Shown in pieces: positions 62,083 to 64,000 of a stretch of DNA of 64,000 nt. Each line of letters opens with the position of its first letter. The stretch's first letter is position 1. The translations under genes were made by a program, and so were the position numbers. Source of the DNA: Bacteroidales bacterium (GTDB lineage Bacteria; Bacteroidota; Bacteroidia; Bacteroidales; JAGOPY01); contig JAGOPY010000005.1 of assembly GCA_017991835.1 (NCBI GenBank), positions 76,148 to 140,147 on the forward strand, given 5' to 3'. The notes beneath the pieces were generated by a model. That model saw only the letters and a program-made list of their open reading frames with translations, did no database searches and was not told the origin of the DNA.

Positions 62083-63062
62083 TTTCTTCCGGCGTTTTCA
62101 AGATCGCTGACTTTCTTCTGAAGTTCGGTTATCTGCTTATTTTGTTCGATGGTATAGAGGGTAAGTTCTTCGATTTTCTCCAGTAAGACCCTCTGCATGT
62201 TGCCCAGTTCAAAACCATTGGCTTCCACGTGAGAGGCAGAAGGCAGGCCGGGCAGGTGTCCGTTGGATTTAATGTTTTGTTCCAGTTCATCCAGTGTCAT
62301 CAGGTGATATTGATCACCAAACACATAATCGGGCCAGTTGGCAAGCGCTTCCACCCTGACTTCGGTGCAGATGACTTTACCGTTTACATTCAGTTTGTAA
62401 CCGGTTGCTTCTGTAGTCGTACCCAGGCATACCGCACCGCTATTAAGGATAACCAGGTCATTTCTAGATCCGCCAGTTTGATCCGAATTCAGTCGAAGCA
62501 ATGACTCTCCATCATCATAATAGATATAAGCGCGGGTTGAATTGTTTTGCCTGATGGCTATGCCTGCATTTCCCCCCTCATACGTATTGTTTAAGAAAAC
62601 AAAAGGATAATAGTCGTCCATGTAGAAATCACCTCCTGAAACAGTAAGTTTCTGGATCGGTGTATTGGATCCAATGGCAACAAATCCGTATTGATCAATA
62701 TACAATGAATTGGCTGCACTGTTTGGCTCAATAACCAGGACATCCAGGGAGTTAGCATGGTCCCTGATTTTGAATCCCCCGCTGTTTGTGGCCTTGAATT
62801 TCCAGTTGGCGCCGCTGATATTATCCATCATGGTGTAGGTTGCTCCACCGGAACCCCCGAGGTTCTGAATGGTAATCGTCGGTTCGGTCATAAGCTTTTG
62901 AACATGCAGCAGTGTCGTCGGGGAGTTATTCCCTATGCCGACATTGCCCGCGTTGGTGTTATAAATATGGCTGCCGTTAACGCCCCACTGGGCGAAGGTT
63001 TCGTTGATACCGGCCCATGCCAGTATGCAAATGACAAAAAAGAAAAGTTTTGCTGTTTTCAT
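62079..63062 (-). CDS. tail-fibre-like secreted protein of module 2
   Basis: 327 residues with a signal peptide (about 1-25). Paralogue of the 57930 protein: the same GNVGIGNNSPTTLLHVQ start, EPTITIQNLGGSGGATYTM, NVNGKVICTEVRVEALANWP and C-terminal coiled coil (LLEKIEELTLYTIEQNKQI). It overlaps the next gene by four bases. First gene of module 2, with a palindrome-bearing promoter upstream. Confidence 0.8.
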   Translation of the reverse strand: MKTAKLFFFVICILAWAGINETFAQWGVNGSHIYNTNAGNVGIGNNSPTTLLHVQKLMTEPTITIQNLGGSGGATYTMMDNISGANWKFKATNSGGFKIRDHANSLDVLVIEPNSAANSLYIDQYGFVAIGSNTPIQKLTVSGGDFYMDDYYPFVFLNNTYEGGNAGIAIRQNNSTRAYIYYDDGESLLRLNSDQTGGSRNDLVILNSGAVCLGTTTEATGYKLNVNGKVICTEVRVEALANWPDYVFGDQYHLMTLDELEQNIKSNGHLPGLPSASHVEANGFELGNMQRVLLEKIEELTLYTIEQNKQITELQKKVSDLENAGRK

Positions 63063-63133
63063 AATGATAGTATTTGGTTGTTATATCCTCAAGATCAAGC
63101 ATTAAAGGGACTCTCGGGGGGAATTGGTCAATA

Positions 63134-63151
63134 GTACGTAAATATACGTAC
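63134..63151 (-). promoter_or_regulatory. operator-like inverted repeat at the module 2 promoter
   Basis: GTACGTA (63134-63140) and TACGTAC (63145-63151) are perfect inverted arms with a four-base spacer. On the minus strand a TTGAC lies upstream and TATATTTA overlaps the repeat, as expected for promoter control. The core ACGTA-N4-TACGT also occurs at the ArsR promoter (16717). Confidence 0.5.
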
Positions 63152-63251
63152 AATCGGATAAAAAGTCAAGTGAAATCGAGATTTTCAGAAATATCACCAG
63201 GAACTTTCTGCGAGGGAAATGCAAATGATCTACGACGCCAGACAATAACTG

Positions 63252-64000
63252 CTAAAAGCTCTCTTCCTCCGTATCCGGTTTGCCATTGTATTCAGCCAGT
63301 ATCTCGTTAATGGTATGTTTCCGGCTGATATGGCCGATCTCTTTCTCCATGCCTGCTTTACGCAGGGTATCGCGCACATTACCCAGGGCATCCACGATCC
63401 GGAAACCGATCCCTTTCTTTTCCAGGTCATCTTCAAGCCAGAGGAGGAACCGGGCGCCGGCCACATCGACAAAATTGGCCGAGGAGAGGTCGAGGATGAC
63501 AAGGTCGGGCTTGCCGGGGTAGTTTGATAACGCTTGCTTAATACTATCCCTGATAGAATTCACATTAAAGTAAAGAAGTGATGATTCGGGGCGGAGGATC
63601 AGCACTCCGTCGACCGGCTGATTATCCGGATGGCGAAGCATGTCAGAAAAAAGTGTTGTTCCGGGTATCCGGCCCAATACCGCCATGTGCGGGGAGGCAC
63701 TTTTCCTCAAAACGGAGATGATAGACAGGATCACCGCTATAAGAATCCCTTTCAGCACGCCAAAGAGGACAACCGCCACGATGGTCAGCGCCGACACCCA
63801 GAATTCAAGCCGGCTCACCCTGAACAGGTGTTTCAACTCCTTCAGGTTGACCAGGCTGATCAGCGCGTCGATCACGATAACGGCCAGGATCACGTGGGGC
63901 AGGTTTTTAAACAGGCCCGTCAGGAAATAGAGGCTTACAGCTAGTATTAAAGAGGTAATAATAAGCGAAATCAGGCTTTTGGCACCCGACCGGGCATTGA
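63252..64000 (-). CDS. SulP/SLC26 family anion transporter with STAS domain, 5' end outside the window
   Basis: At least 248 residues visible; the frame runs to the right edge, so the N-terminus is missing. The visible transmembrane part (IITSLILAVSLYFLTGLFKN, then VILAVIVIDALISLVN) is the C-terminal half of a SulP membrane domain. A cytoplasmic STAS domain follows (LVILDLSSANFVDVAGARFLL near the phosphorylation-loop region). Transports sulfate, bicarbonate or another anion; substrate not determined. Ends in a Glu-rich tail. The 189-base stretch 63063-63251 holds the module 2 promoter and nothing else recognised. Confidence 0.9.
   Translation of the reverse strand, partial: NARSGAKSLISLIITSLILAVSLYFLTGLFKNLPHVILAVIVIDALISLVNLKELKHLFRVSRLEFWVSALTIVAVVLFGVLKGILIAVILSIISVLRKSASPHMAVLGRIPGTTLFSDMLRHPDNQPVDGVLILRPESSLLYFNVNSIRDSIKQALSNYPGKPDLVILDLSSANFVDVAGARFLLWLEDDLEKKGIGFRIVDALGNVRDTLRKAGMEKEIGHISRKHTINEILAEYNGKPDTEEESF

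Overview
The window looks like a chromosomal segment of a Bacteroidota bacterium, probably Bacteroidales-like and from an anoxic, metal-exposed habitat (that last part is inference). Evidence seen directly: several secreted proteins end in type IX secretion (T9SS) type A sorting domains; many lipoproteins and outer-membrane beta-barrels carry N-terminal signals; Shine-Dalgarno sequences are weak; and promoters match the Bacteroidota pattern TTTG-N19-21-TAnnTTTG (for example at 40175, 52125 and 58982). There is no rRNA and no CRISPR array. One tRNA, tRNA-Pro(GGG), lies on the minus strand at 35747-35821.

Region 1 (about 1-14.5 kb, plus strand) is a tightly packed run of about 16 genes that reads as one operon or a few coupled ones: an alginate-export-type porin, FmdE - TauE/SafE - FmdE - DUF169 - rhodanese, a complete TolC/adaptor/RND efflux system, a ProC-like dehydrogenase, a DGC zinc-binding protein, a thioredoxin lipoprotein, two more beta-barrels and a lipoprotein. 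A convergent octaheme cytochrome c with a T9SS tail follows at 14.5-15.9 kb. Region 2 (16.1-23.1 kb) is an arsenic resistance locus: ArsR, a tandem thioredoxin-fold secreted protein, a FtsX/ABC pair, ArsC, a Cys-rich MerT-like membrane protein, ArsM, Acr3 and a GDCCVxC zinc-ribbon protein. Many of its proteins carry CC-rich tails.

Region 3 (23.2-36.0 kb) is a mobile or defence island ending at tRNA-Pro. It holds an ImmA/IrrE - DUF4411 (PIN) pair, a 1009-residue Type IIG-like restriction-methyltransferase, a decayed reading frame, a tandem array of four small genes (two ArdC-N-like, one 47-residue ORF, one RadC), and a minus-strand replication/control module (excisionase-like HTH, winged HTH, RepA-like ATPase, DUF6371 protein) with an iteron-like 9-bp-periodic array. 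Each of the four small genes has its own conserved structured leader and its own terminator. The leaders match what I recall of the radC RNA motif. No integrase is visible. Two perfect 89-bp direct repeats carrying degenerate tRNA-Pro copies sit next to the intact tRNA.

Region 4 (36-54.8 kb) is mostly envelope and housekeeping: beta-barrels, an IPTL-CTERM-like protein, an ankyrin-metallo-beta-lactamase fusion, a zinc metallopeptidase, a VIT/VWA T9SS protein, a repeat-rich T9SS adhesin, a putative cysteate synthase, a serpin, a tetraheme cytochrome, a SpoU methyltransferase and MutS. Region 5 (54.8-63.1 kb, minus strand) is a tandem duplication of a three-gene surface module (tail-fibre-like coiled-coil protein, small Pro-rich secreted protein, large BNR-repeat protein). 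Each copy has its own promoter palindrome and terminator. The window ends inside a SulP/STAS transporter gene.

Most interesting items: the four-cassette leader array with compensatory stem changes, the Cys-tailed arsenic operon containing an ABC exporter and a MerT-like protein, the ankyrin-MBL fusion, the T9SS octaheme cytochrome, and the duplicated surface module with palindromes at its promoters.
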